Below, in pieces: positions 34,637 through 46,111 of a stretch of 64,000 nucleotides of DNA (positions are counted from its first letter, which is position 1; each line of letters opens with the position of its first letter). A program made the position numbers and the translations under genes. Origin of the DNA: Lumnitzera littorea (taxonomy: Eukaryota; Streptophyta; Magnoliopsida; Myrtales; Combretaceae); NCBI GenBank assembly GCA_024138015.1, contig JAMXBB010000011.1:45520519-45584518 (forward strand), in the 5' to 3' direction. The notes beneath the pieces are model-generated. The model was not told the origin of the DNA, did not search any database, and saw nothing but the letters and a program-made list of their open reading frames with translations.

Positions 34637-34669
34637 GCTCACAGACAACATTTGCTCCATCTTATCCCC

Positions 34670-34674
34670 AGTAT
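34670..34674. repeat. Target-site duplication of E-out, left (AGTAT)
   Basis: Identical to 60116-60120, 25 kb away, at the outer ends of E-out. Confidence 0.88.
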
Positions 34675-35109
34675 TGTTGTTAGTAGGTTTTGGATATAAA
34701 CTTTATCCTTCACAAACAGGAAAAACTTTTAGTACTGGGGCTAGTCTGGTGAGGCCACTCTAATGCCTAAGTCGGTAAAATGAATGTAAGGAAAGTTAAG
34801 AGTAGTAAAGAGTTATCAGATGTCCCTTACAACATTTCTTTCTCATGTTTATAGACGAATGTCATTTCTGAAGCAACAATTATCAGAATAATTTAAGATA
34901 CGTGGAGGCCTCTTGATCGAACGCATTCCTGAAATGTAAGGGGAGTAAGCAGTTATGTAATATAACCATACCAAGTGATAACTGTTTGTGCTAAGTCTCT
35001 TGAATTTAAATTAGACACGAATCTATATTACTTAGCATTAGCTAAGAATGTTGATAACTCAGCTTTTCGGTAGTCGAATGGATGAGTGAATGAAACTCGA
35101 CTATCAACA
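34675..35109 (-). repeat. E-out 3' LTR (435 bp)
   Basis: TGTTGTTAG...CTATCAACA, with GCCACTCTAATGCCTAAGT in common with the LTR at 59679-60115. Confidence 0.88.
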
Positions 35110-35598
35110 TTTGCCTCTAACTCCCATATTTGAGAATTCAACTAAGGGACAAAACATTTAATACTTTAGAGGCCAAGTAGGGTACAATTCCATAGATGTC
35201 GAGTAAGGTATCAAGGAAAATCGATCGCATCTTAATTGAAAAGTTACAATTTTCAATTTCTCGCCTATCAACAAACCAAAACAGTAGAAAGTATGACAAT
35301 TGTCACCTAGTTCATCATTACACCGCAAGCTTAATAACTATCAGAAACTTCACAACCGTTGGCTTTCTATCTTGAAACACGCATCAATGATTTGCACCAT
35401 CATCTAAGCAACACATCATTTCCATCAGAGACTCATTTGCAATTATGAGGATCAATCATCCATATTTAAAGAACTTTGCAAAACCCAAACAAAAAAAATT
35501 TTCTTCAATTGCATCCATAAGTTTTCATCATTTGCTTAACATCTTGCCTTATCTTGAAATTCTTTACTTTCCATGACATTCACTATAGTCAATCAGGT
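35110..35598. other. E-out region between 3' LTR and antisense gene
   Basis: Aligns in part with 45847-46106 plus 49890-50107 of E-in (for example TTTGCC.C.AACTCC after the LTR). For the minus-strand element this is 3' untranslated; for the plus-strand gene it is the upstream region, so a promoter for that gene would be here or in the LTR. Confidence 0.6.
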
Positions 35599-38500
35599 AT
35601 GGTTCACAACGTAATTTATTAACTTGTCAATCAGATTCTGAAGCAACCAAGTCTGAAGCTACTTCGCCCCCCCAGAAGAAGAGCAAGACGGCATGTTCCT
35701 TAGGTAGCTCGACCGATAATATTATGGAACGGTAGGATAAACTCGCTTAAATCAAGTCTCTTGCAACAGATAATTATCTAGAAAATAAGGAAAGGAAATC
35801 TATGGCTAGGTATCTGTACAATACTATAGTTTACTTTCGTGATTCACTAGATAGAGTAGCCAGTACTATCAACAGGGTCCTTGTTTCAAAATATAACAAG
35901 TACTAGCAAGACCTTCCTGGAGCATGGAATCTTAGGAGGCCGAGAGAAGAGGAAAGGGTATGTTTTCTAAGGGAGCGTAAGTTCCACATCTATTTGAAAT
36001 ATCTTGACTTTGGGCTGTGCTTCCCTTTTTTGGCATTTGTCAAGCAATTCTTCAATTATTTCCTAGTTGCGTCGAGTATGTTCTCACCAAATACATATCG
36101 ACTTCAGGTGGCTTTCAAAATAATCTACGAAGAAGTTGAAGTCAGGGTTACGCCTCAACTGTTTCAGTACTTCTTTACAATTAGGAGGCAACTTAACGAC
36201 TAGTATTTTATAGTTACTAAGCATTAGTCGAAGTTCATGGACGGGTTAGAGTCTAAAATCCATAAATTTGCATGACAAATTCGTGTCCATCATTTCAAAC
36301 AAAGAGTTGGATTTCTGGTCCCAATGGATTGAGCCAATCCATACTAAGGACGTAGAGTTGATGCCGAATGATGCTACTACAACAAAGAAGATCTAAGAAA
36401 GAAGGAATAACAAAATGTTCTTTTAGGACGCTAAGAGAATAATAAGGCATTATGAGAGTAAAGAGCCAATTTTTTTCGAGAAGTAAGGTATGCTAATGAG
36501 TAATCGCCGTACCGAGTATAGCTACAAGAGGGAAGCCATTCTTATGGCTTAGGGGAGAAATTGTTGCTTTTGAGCCTTACTCGGCACATAAAATGTAAGT
36601 TCTTTCTTATTCCTCACATTAATATTAATATATCTACTTTATATTATACATATGGGTAACGGTGAGGTGAATCCCACCAAGTCATGGGACTAAGCAAAGG
36701 CTAAGAGGCTGAAAGCTGACAAGTGTGCAACCACTACTGTTACTACCATTTGGTCGGTTGCTATTAAGAAAACAATAAAGGAAGGTGTAGGGAAACAAGC
36801 AACGAACCAAAAGAAAACCTCCTAATTGGCTAAGAAGCAAAAAAGGGGCAAGAAGCCTAGGTTGGTCAAGGTCACGCAAATTAAGCCACCTTTACCTAGA
36901 GAATATTCCATCTATTACGAAGCCGAGAAAGGGTGGTCAAGAAATCTAACCCCACAATGAGGCTAAAACTACCACTGTCGCTGAAGGGTCATCACTAATG
37001 ATGGAGGTTGTGCTAAGTCTCATAAGAGAAGCAATAAGGAACTTATCGGCCAACCACTAGCTAAGAGGTCTGAGGAATTGGACAAAAGGATGAAGGAGGC
37101 CATGTGTAACAAAACTCTCAGCATCAACAATGTTAAATTCATCCCCAATACAAAAGTCGGCAAGTACTTCGTCCCATGTTGGAGCCACAATATCTTACAT
37201 ATCGACTCGGCCCTTGGCAATAAGACAAAATCTTTAGCCTTGATGGAAGGCATTATACTTCCTAAGGATAAAGAGATTGCGAAAAAATTTGTCGATAGGG
37301 TCGACGATTGTAATAGAGCTCATATCGCAGCCAAGCTATATGATGTAAGTATCTATTGCATCCTTTCAGCTGTTAGGTTTGTTTGGTTGCTAATACTCAT
37401 GTTTGTTTTCATATTAGTAACCATGTTCTAATAGCCCTAGACAAAGTCAACAAAGAAATGAAGAAGGTAAAGAAAATAATCTTTTACGTATTCCACTAAG
37501 TGATCTGGAATATTTATCGTTCTATATGGACTTATTGTAGAAAATTAAGGACGCATACAACTCCTCAAAAGCTCAAACTTAGCTACTGAAAACGCAAGAA
37601 TAAGGGCTGAGATAGAGGTTAGAAAGTATAAAGACGAACTCGTTGTCGAGAAGCTAGTATACCCTTTAGTTGCAGATGAAGTCTCAAGCCTTAATGCTAA
37701 GGTTGAGGAGCAATATAAGGAAGCTAAAGGCCTAAAAGAGGAGCTGTACAAGAAGAAGGAAGAGTGCTGGGGTCTAGGCCAAACTCTTTGCATAATGAGT
37801 GATAAGGAGGACATGCTTAAGGCACAAATCAAGGAACTGGAGACCAACAACGCTAGGTTGCAAAGCCATGTTGCCAAGTTAGAAGAGATTGCGAGGAAAG
37901 CACCCTCTGTTGAAGAGGCACTAGAAATTGTCACTCCCGGTCCGTAATATGAGAAACTATTACGAAAGAAGTTGTTAGAGGGGGTCTAGGCAGTAAAAGA
38001 GGAAATCCTTAAGCTTCACCCTGATTATGATCTCTCATGCCTAGATTTTTCCTATGTTGACGTAAAGTTAGTTGTCACGAATTGAGGACGATCTAGTCAT
38101 GGCAAACGCCGTATATTGTATGAAGAACCCTTAATTGGTTACCTTTCCAATCATGAACTCTTCACACAATACACAAGGCTTCACAACCATTAGCTTCCTA
38201 AGAATATACAGATCCACATGATATCATCACATAAACATATTTATATAAAATTTTAAACTACAAAGTTTACAATAAGCAGTAATTTAGTACATCTAAGTCT
38301 ATATTACTGAAAAAATAAAAGTACATAAGTAAAAGTCCACATAATCAGTTCTCTCAACACACTGAATGGCTCATTATTGCTCAGGTCCCTAAGCTAACCT
38401 CTAGCATCCCCCAATCAACCTTACTGAATAAGCCATCCTGTAGCAAAAGTCTAAGGAGTTGTAAGCCTAAGCTTAGTAAGCAAAACCCTCAGCTACACCA

Positions 38501-41500
38501 CAAGCAAGTTATAAATACATTATATTCACGCATATGAATAAATGAACAAATAGAATGCTAAACAATACGTATAGTTAACTAGTCACAATATGTAACTTAA
38601 ATTTAACGCCCTCCAAAGTCAGGGTTAAAGTATACATGGCACTAGTTAGATCCGAGTATTATACTAAAACTTGCTTTACTACAGAACTCTACGTTTTGCA
38701 TTTAAATCAAACAAGTCTTTTATTTTCATAAAAACCAAGTTCTAGTATAATCGTGAATAGGCCCTTGTAATCTACACTTACCCTTAAACGGAGGCCTTTA
38801 AACTCGACCCTTAGCTAAGCAATTGGTGCCTCTAACACCTAGTATTCTCACAGCCAAGGTAAGGTTATTTTGTACTAGTGCACTATACAGAATCAATAAA
38901 TTTATAATAACAACCCCCAAATGGCCTCATGCTACCCCCGTGTAATGTGACAACTGGAATTTAGGTCAATGCTTATACTGGTTTCTTTTTATTAGCTAAG
39001 TATAGTTAAGTCCAATTATATTGTGACCAAACAATATCTCATACAATCACCATTTATGCTACTAAGCAACAACAATTTGTTATCCATATTTAAGGTAAGT
39101 GCATAAATTAGCACACAATAGCATACATAGGCATTTCCTAACCCCATACAACATTCAATTAACATAATCATTTAAGTTCATTAGCTACAATCACATACAA
39201 GCATGGAATCATAGGATAAATACTCACTCAACTATGTCGACTCGCCCTAGTCATAATAATCTATCGGAAGATCCATACCCTCGTCGAGATCACCTAATCA
39301 TTACGAGGTAACAACGATAGTAAGCAATTGAATTAACTAATAGTTCTAGATATCTATCTATCTAATTCTACGTAGACTACTATCTATCTATGTAACTTTT
39401 TTATTCTTTCTCAAATATTTATGATCTTATAGTCGTTTTTCATCATTTTTAGATGCACGTTCATACAGTGATGTCCATTTTAGACATTAAGACTTGTGTT
39501 TTAAGATATGGACTAAATTTATTGAAATTTTAACTATTGAAACTTTAATATTCTTATTGGCTAGTTTTATATCTTATTTTAGTACTTAATGGTTTAATTA
39601 ACCATTAAATTCTTATACTTAGATGATTTTATATTGTTATTACTAATTTATGTGCTTAATTAAGACTAATTCAATTTAAGATGTGTTTTAGGAGTTTAAA
39701 GAGGTTTTGGCCCATATGTATGTGTATACATATATATTATTTCCTTATGTCATCTTATACTTTATTATTTTATATACTTATGTCATTGCTTATGTCATCA
39801 ATTGCTAATGTCATTGCTTACGTCATCGCTTACATATGTCTATACTTATCCTTATATATTTATGTACCTTATACATATGTTATGTATATACTTATACTGC
39901 TAATATATTAGTATGTATACTTGTGTATTTATATGTATTCTAGTATATATACCCATATATACATATGGTTACATACGTATTTTATACGTATTTTCGTATG
40001 CCTAGTATACCCTCTTAAGAAAGCTTCGCAAATTTCATATTTTTGCACTTTAAGGGCTTATTTAGTAAAGTATATGTATGTATAGTTAGTATATTCATCA
40101 TTTTAGGTTATGTACATGAAGGGTACTCATGTATAAGAGTATCCATTCTTGTGTTCATCAAGTGTATTCTTGTATATACATGCTTAAGCATATGTATATG
40201 TGTTCCTCTTCCTTTTAACTAAGGATTTCTTATACTTATACTAAAGATTTCACTAAAACCCTCATATATACACTTCACATGTATTCACTTGTTGTATGTA
40301 CATAGGTATTTCTACACTTCTAAACATGAATATGGAGCTTTCTACCTTCAACAACACATATGTACATATTATACAAAGTTTCTATACTAACCTAACTTAT
40401 ACATCTAACTACTATGTAAGATGAAAAATCACATAATAACATACCTTTTTCTCCTTATAATATGAATTGGAAGACAACTCTATATGGTATGATGGTTTGT
40501 TTTAGTAGTTGGAATTGTGAAAGTGAAGTTGAAAAAGTATGGGAATAAAGGAGCAAAGGGGGTTACGGTTTTGGGTGAAGGAGAAAAAAGCTTTGTTTTG
40601 TGTTGTTGTTATGTTTAAAAAAATGAAGATAAGTGGGGAAGAAGTGAATGGCAAAGGAGGGGTGAAATTGGAAAAAAAAAAAAGAATTGTGTAGAAAGTT
40701 AAGGAAAATGAAGAAATCTCTAGATGACAATGACATTTTGTTGACTTTTCAACATGTTGACTTAGTTAACTCTTTAGTATTATATGTAATTTAAGTGTAC
40801 ATAATAAAGTAATTAAGGAAAATTGGGAAGAAAATTAAGGAAATAAAAGGAAATATGGAGTTTATTGAGATGATTAGTAAGAATAGGTAATGAGATCTTC
40901 CTTTAGGTATTTATATCTTATATACATCATTTGGTAGGCTACTTAATGTAACTATCATGAAAAATATCATTTAGGATATTAATACCTACTATATGTAATA
41001 TAAGCATCAACTAAACACTTAACTCCTTGTAATACTAACCTAGTTATATAATTAGAAGATGGATGTGATCTATAATGCAATATCCTAATTTCTAATGGAT
41101 TACTTTAGTATTATATATATTTATGAATGATTGAAAGTTATCTTTGATCTTTTACTAATGATTTGGTAAGATACTAAGGATATATTGTCAATTAGGGTAT
41201 TAGAGTAAGTTATGGTGAATTAGTACTTTTATATTCTTAAAGTTATAGTTTTAGTGTTTTTATTATTTTCAAGCAAAATCTTTGATGTTTATGTACATTT
41301 AAGGTATAAAAATTCTATACGCGATTGAATCTTTGGTTGTTATCTTAGGGTTTTTTTTTTTTTTTTATCATCTTAACTAGCCTTGTCAACTCTTAGAAAT
41401 ATCTAACACACTTAAGTCTACTTCAGATGTTAGGTCGAAAAATTTAGCGGTTTACATTAACAACTATGACGAAGATGACGACAAGCATTCGGGCGCAAAG

Positions 41501-41689
41501 ATTGATATGAAGGGTGATAACGAGGCTCGTGTTAAAGATCCAAGGGAAGACAAAAAGCGTTTGTCAAACGAGATCCCCTATGAGCATAAGGAGAAGCCCA
41601 CCTATTCCCAAACCCCAAGCACCAAGAAGGAAGTATGCTTTGAAAAGGCTCTAGCTTCTAATCAAGAAAATGCTCAATCCAAGAATTAG
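35599..41689 (+). pseudogene. E-out antisense gene (Transposase_28-like domain and coiled coil), split by solo LTR F
   Basis: Convergent to gag-pol. From the ATG at 35599 the frame (with stops) shows YLYNTIVYF-like text, WNLRRPREEER, then LDFGLCFPFLAFVKQFFNYF, NTYRLQVAFKIIYEEVEV and TPQLFQYFFTIRRQ (36000-36200), the pattern of the 'putative gypsy-type transposon' domain. A lysine/alanine-rich region follows (36700-36900), then a conserved block (37080-37340). A GT-AG intron (37345-37417), a short exon and a second intron (37467-37540) precede a long coiled coil (37545-37934 and on; for example SLNAKVEEQYKEAKGLKEEL). F interrupts at 38073; the last exon part resumes at 41457-41689. The function of such ORFs is unknown. 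Confidence 0.75.
38073..41456 (+). mobile_element. Solo LTR F (3384 bp)
   Basis: TGTCACGAATTG... to ...GCGGTTTACA, the termini of a common plant gypsy LTR type (TGTCACGACCC...). It is flanked by TTAGT (38068-38072) and TTAAC (41457-41461), a target duplication with two transitions. Comparison with the uninterrupted E-in gene shows coding sequence continuing on both sides. No internal domains; open frames within it are chance. Confidence 0.82.
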
Positions 41690-42215
41690 TCATAAGATTA
41701 TTTGCCTTGTAATTTGTTTATCCTTTGTATAGACAGTTTTGGGCCAAGTGGTTGAAAATTGTAATTGTATTGTGATGAATGAGAATCGTTTCGTCACATA
41801 ACTTGGTATTTTCTAGCACGTTTTATCTCATACACCGTATTTTCCCAGTATGTATTATTTTATTCTTATTTCTTAGCATGTTTTATTTCACATGCCTAAT
41901 TTGAGCATCTTATAGACATTATCTATTAGTCATTGAGACATGGACTAGCTGTTTTACTTAGTTGTAGGATTGATTTACGAAGTTTGTTAACCACGATAGG
42001 TTTGAACTTACACTAATTCTTCACTGTACAGTTTGAACTTATTAACTCACCAGTCATAAATAGATTTAGAAACAAAATATAATTTCAAATATAATTGTCT
42101 TGCAAAACAAGTAGGCTATTTCCTTACAAAACAAATAGAAAAGCATAACATCATGAGAATCAATGGAAAAATGATTTCAAGTTCTCAGCATTTCATGCAT
42201 AAGGGATAATAGTAC
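41690..42215. repeat. E-out spacer between antisense gene and integrase, few minisatellite units
   Basis: Contains about two or three units of the TTAGCATGTTTTATTTCACA + TGCCTAATTT type at about 41815-41905, expanded in E-in at 52890-53155. The remainder is AT-rich. Confidence 0.65.
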
Positions 42216-43340
42216 CATCCAACCTTTCTAATTGATAGGCCCCCTCACTAACAACTTCCCAAACCTTAACAAGATCCTCCCAATTTGCGCCGAGCTTCCC
42301 TTATTTTTCACGCGTGCTAGTTGCTTCCAACTTTCGGCAAACGAAGTCCTTAGGTTGAAAAACCTTATGCTTTACTTTTTTATTATAATATTTAGTTGCC
42401 CTATGCTAGTATGCCGCAACCCTTGCTCTTGCGATATTTCTAATTTCCTTAATTGTGTCCAAATTTGCCATCAATCTAACGTGATTAACCATCACATCAA
42501 AATTTTGCATTCATAAATTAGGTAAATCTAACTCAATCAGCAAAACTACTTCCATGCCATATGCTAACCCAAAGGGGGTTTCCCCTGTTGCAGTTCTGTA
42601 GGTGGTTTGATACCCCCATAAGACATCCAGCAATTCATTAGCCCATTTCCCCTTAACTTGATTAACCTTCCTCTTTAAGCCGTGCAAGATGATCTTATTG
42701 ACAGCTTTAACTTTCCCATTCGTATGAAGGTAAGCCATAGACGTATAGTTGAAGCGAATGCAGTATTTCTCACAAAATGCTTGAAACTTGTTGTTGTTGT
42801 CAAACTGCGACCCATTTTCCATGATTATCATAAATGGGACTCTGAATCTCAATATTATGGAGTTTAAAACAAATGCCTCCACTTTCTGTTCGGTGATCCT
42901 TACCAATCTCTTGACCTCTACCCATTTTGTGAAATAATCTACAGCAATAATGACAAATTATTGATGGGTAGTAAACTTAAGGAAGGGTTCAAGAATATCT
43001 AACCCCTACTAGGCAAAGGGCTAAGGACTGGATAGGCAATATAGTTCAGTAGAAGGCATATGACTCAGCACCTCGTGCTTTTAGCACTGTGGAAATGTCA
43101 AATAACTATCCTTGCATCTTCTTCCATGGTCGGCTAATAATAGCCAAGTCACAATACATGGATACACAATGTCTGTGCTTTCATGTAGTTGTTGCATATA
43201 CCACCATGTAGTTCAGATAACACCCGTTGGGCATCTCTTAAAAGAAAGCATCAAAGATAAGGTTGGGATATGTTATGTTTGTACAACTAATCATCAATCA
43301 ATGTATAATTCATAACTTGATATGCCAATATTTATTCTTC
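42216..43340 (-). pseudogene. E-out integrase
   Basis: The core (42906-42511) has the catalytic block as MENGSQFDNN (the usual DNG is ENG) and NGKVKAVNKII, in which the catalytic Glu is Lys. Further on are WANELLDVLWGYQTTYRTATGETPF and LAYGMEVV, typical of Tat integrases. The C-terminal part (about 42240-42500) shows the GAYQLERLDG..IPYA*NAENLK tail. Upstream text to 43340 is the zinc-finger side with stops. Two of the three catalytic acids are gone, unlike the E-in copy. Confidence 0.85.
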
Positions 43341-44513
43341 CTTCTTGTCATTAGGGAGGACACCATCTCTTAAATAATCTATGAAGGGATCCATCTAGGA
43401 TTTCTCTCTTGGGCAAGGAGCCAATTCACAGCTCTGTGAGACAATGGATAAACTTTTTTATGGGAGAAATTTGACAAAAAGTTTGTTGCTCAAGTTAGGA
43501 AATGTCATACTGGCTAGCTTAGACAACTTATCAGTAGCAATATTCATACTTCTCGAAAACTTGTCGATTGAAAAAGCTTGAAATTCCTCCCAAAGGTTCA
43601 TACCATCAACAAGTACTTACTCATTTCTTCTTTCCTTACTACATAACTTCTTATGACTTGATTTACCACCAGTTGTGAATAGGAGAAAACTTCGAGTTTC
43701 TTGACACCAATTTCTTTTGCCAATTTAAGTTCGGCAATCAAAGCTTCATGTTCCACTTCATTGTTGCTAGTTAGGAATTTGAATTTTAGGGCATAATTAA
43801 CCTTAAGGTTATGGGGTCATTGTAGAATAAGGCTTGCACCGCTTCCCTCTTTATTGGAGGAACCATCCATATAAAGGTACCATACAGGTTTCTTAGTAAT
43901 CTCTATGCTATCTTCCTTACCAATGAACTCGACCAAAAAATCTATTAACACTTGAGCTTTTAATGCCATTCTAAGTTTATACTATACACCATAAGCACTT
44001 AGCTTTAGGGCATATTTCATCATCCTTCTGAAAGAGACTGGCTGCTATAATACCTGTCATAATGGCTAATCAGTAAAGACTACAATTTGGTAAGCTTTGA
44101 AATATGATTCCAATTTCCTTGTCGAGATAACCATTGCTAAAACAAACTTTTCAATTTTTGTGTACCGATGCTCCGATCCTTGCAAGACATGACTTACGTA
44201 ATAAACGAGTTAATGCTCCCTACCATCAATTTATACCAATATAGAAGAAAGAGCTCGGTAGCTAACTAATAAGTACAAATATAAATTCTCTCTAAAGAGA
44301 GGTGTCGAGAGTATCAGGGGTGACGCAAAGAATTTCTTAAGTTCATTGAAAGCCCTTTCACAATCGTCGGTCCATTTGAACTCTTTTAGATTCTTCAAAA
44401 TTTTAAGGAATTTTACGCACTTATCTACGCTTCTCAACATAAACCGATTAAGGGCGGCTAGTTGCCCAGTGAGTTCCTATACTTCCTTAAGCATACGAGA
44501 AGATTTCATATGG
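43341..44513 (-). pseudogene. E-out RT end and RNase H region
   Basis: 44513-44231 encodes the RT connection (LRSVDKCVKFLKILKN, FKWTDDCERAFNELKKF, then LYLYLLVSYRALSSILV). RNase H and the second, Tat-typical RNase H-like domain follow to 43341 (KLAKEIGVKKLEVFS.SQLVVNQVM at about 43660-43740). At 44513 the sequence jumps directly to gag: comparison with E-in shows about 1.7 kb missing, covering the RT palm with YVDD, the protease and the gag/protease junction. Confidence 0.82.
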
Positions 44514-45372
44514 TATCCTCGATCATATTTTTAAGCTGGATGCATTCATCTGTATTGACCTTTGTCGCAATGAAAATCATAGTATTTATTAAAATTTCGC
44601 CTAGAGGAGTTTCCTCTATTCCTCTTTGGCCATTGCAACACTCATCTCTCCTTACATACCTCCATCAATATGTCCGATATTGGATGATTAACCGGTGTGT
44701 AGGATGAATATGTTGGAATTCGAGGTCTCTTTCTCTCGGCATTTGGACTTTGATCGTCGTCCATCTGAGTTGATCTTTTGCACTTCTCCTCTTGTCATCT
44801 TTCCTCTCTCCTTTGTTTTGATCAGCCTCTCGTCAAGCCTTTATGTTGTCCTCCTATCTAATGTAAGACGTAGCTTTAGCTTTGAACTAGGCAAAAGTCC
44901 TCGGCTTGTTCTTGGTGAGAGACTTAAAAAAGTCTCTGTGGGGCTTGACTCCATTAATAATAGCATTAAGGGCTACATTCATGTCCAATTTTAGAATTTA
45001 GACCATCTCAGCCATAAACCTGGCTAGATAGTCTCTAATGGATTCATCTAATCTTTGTTTTGTTGTGTTAAGGACTGAAGAGTCCTTAACAAGAAGCTTA
45101 CTAGCAAGGAAGTATTGAAGGAATACTTTTGCTAGTTCTTTGAAACATGAAATAATGTTTAGCTTCAAGTGTTTAAACCATGTAGTTGACTCATTCCTTA
45201 ATATTGAAGGAAAAGCTTAGCAAGCCACGACATCACTCAAACTGTGCAACTTGGCTAAGGTGCGGTAGTACTCCAAATGATCTTCGAGATCTTTTGTTCC
45301 ATCATAGGTTTCAAATTGTAGTAACTTGATGCACCATGGTATGACCTCCTCTAAGATCTTAGGAATGAAGGG
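44514..45372 (-). pseudogene. E-out gag, C-terminal and central part
   Basis: Aligns with E-in gag 57410-58260. It contains the central gag block (LLQFETYDGTKDLEDHL-like, near 45230-45310) and the start of the zinc-finger region at the deletion edge (44514-44640). The N-terminal part of the same gene lies at 59228-59642, on the other side of E-in. Confidence 0.78.
45368..45372. repeat. Target-site duplication of E-in, left (AAGGG)
   Basis: Pairs with AAGGA at 59223-59227; one transition. Confidence 0.75.
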
Positions 45373-45846
45373 TGTTGTTGGTGAATTTTAGGAATTGGAA
45401 ATATCCTGCAAAGATAAGACAAATACTTGATACTCAGGCTAGTTTGGTGCGGCCACTCCGATGCCTAAGTTAGTAAGTAGGAATGAAAATAGTAGAGTTA
45501 AGAAGTTGGGAGTTACTAGCCTCCTCTTACTGGGTTCCTTATCTATGTTTATAGGAGATTGTCCTGTTGAAAGAGCAGTTATTAGAATAACTGTCGAGAT
45601 ACGTAGAAGCGTCTTGATTAGATATCTTCCCTAAAATGTAAGGAGAGTAAGCAGTTATGTAATCATAATCGTGCTTATAATAACCATTCACGTCATGAAG
45701 TTGAATTCAAATCTGCGATGGATCTAAGTTACTCAACGTAATGTCGAGAATGTCGATCACTCAACAAGGTACCGAGAATATAAATTGCAAGGCCTATCAG
45801 CAATTGAATAGATGAGTAAGAAGGAGACGAAAACTGGCTATCAACA
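45373..45846 (-). repeat. E-in 3' LTR (474 bp)
   Basis: TGTTGTTGGTGAATTTTAGG at the left end, CTATCAACA at the right end. Confidence 0.88.
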
Positions 45847-46111
45847 TTTGCCCCCCAACTCCTGTTTTCGAGTAATCGATAAAGGGAGTAATATATAATG
45901 CACTAAAGGCTGAGTAGGAGCAGTTCTTTGGATGCTAAGCAAAAGAAGGAGCAAGGCAATTCGTATCTTAGTTAAAAAGTCACAATTTTTGAATTCCTGC
46001 CTGTTGAAGAGACTAAAAAGTAAGTGATATGACACCTGTCTCCTGGATAACCACTGTGCTACAAACTTAATAACTGTCAAAGAGTTATCAACCATCAGAT
46101 TCCAAAGATAA

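Larger units (their letters stand above)
32471..34669 (-). mobile_element. Left remnant of element H (3' end and decayed pol)
   Basis: Adjoins the left target duplication of E-out. The reading frame of H's protease resumes at 34674 (a decayed ILGxxW motif and further, with stops, CEKRML-like text at about 34340-34400), interrupted by a MITE. From about 34300 to 32700 no RT or integrase can be seen, so the interior is either deleted or decayed. At 32649-32680 the minus strand shows a chromovirus-type end: text resembling FEDE.F, then GAAGGGAGAGAGAAGG, then the likely LTR start TATAATATCC at 32648. The left limit is unknown. Confidence 0.55.

Noticed and set aside
37545..37934. 129-codon minus-strand, serine/leucine-rich frame
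   Set aside because: Shadow of the plus-strand coiled coil, which aligns with E-in.
39681..39911. 76-codon frame rich in Tyr/Ile inside solo LTR F
   Set aside because: TATGTATA-type low-complexity sequence.
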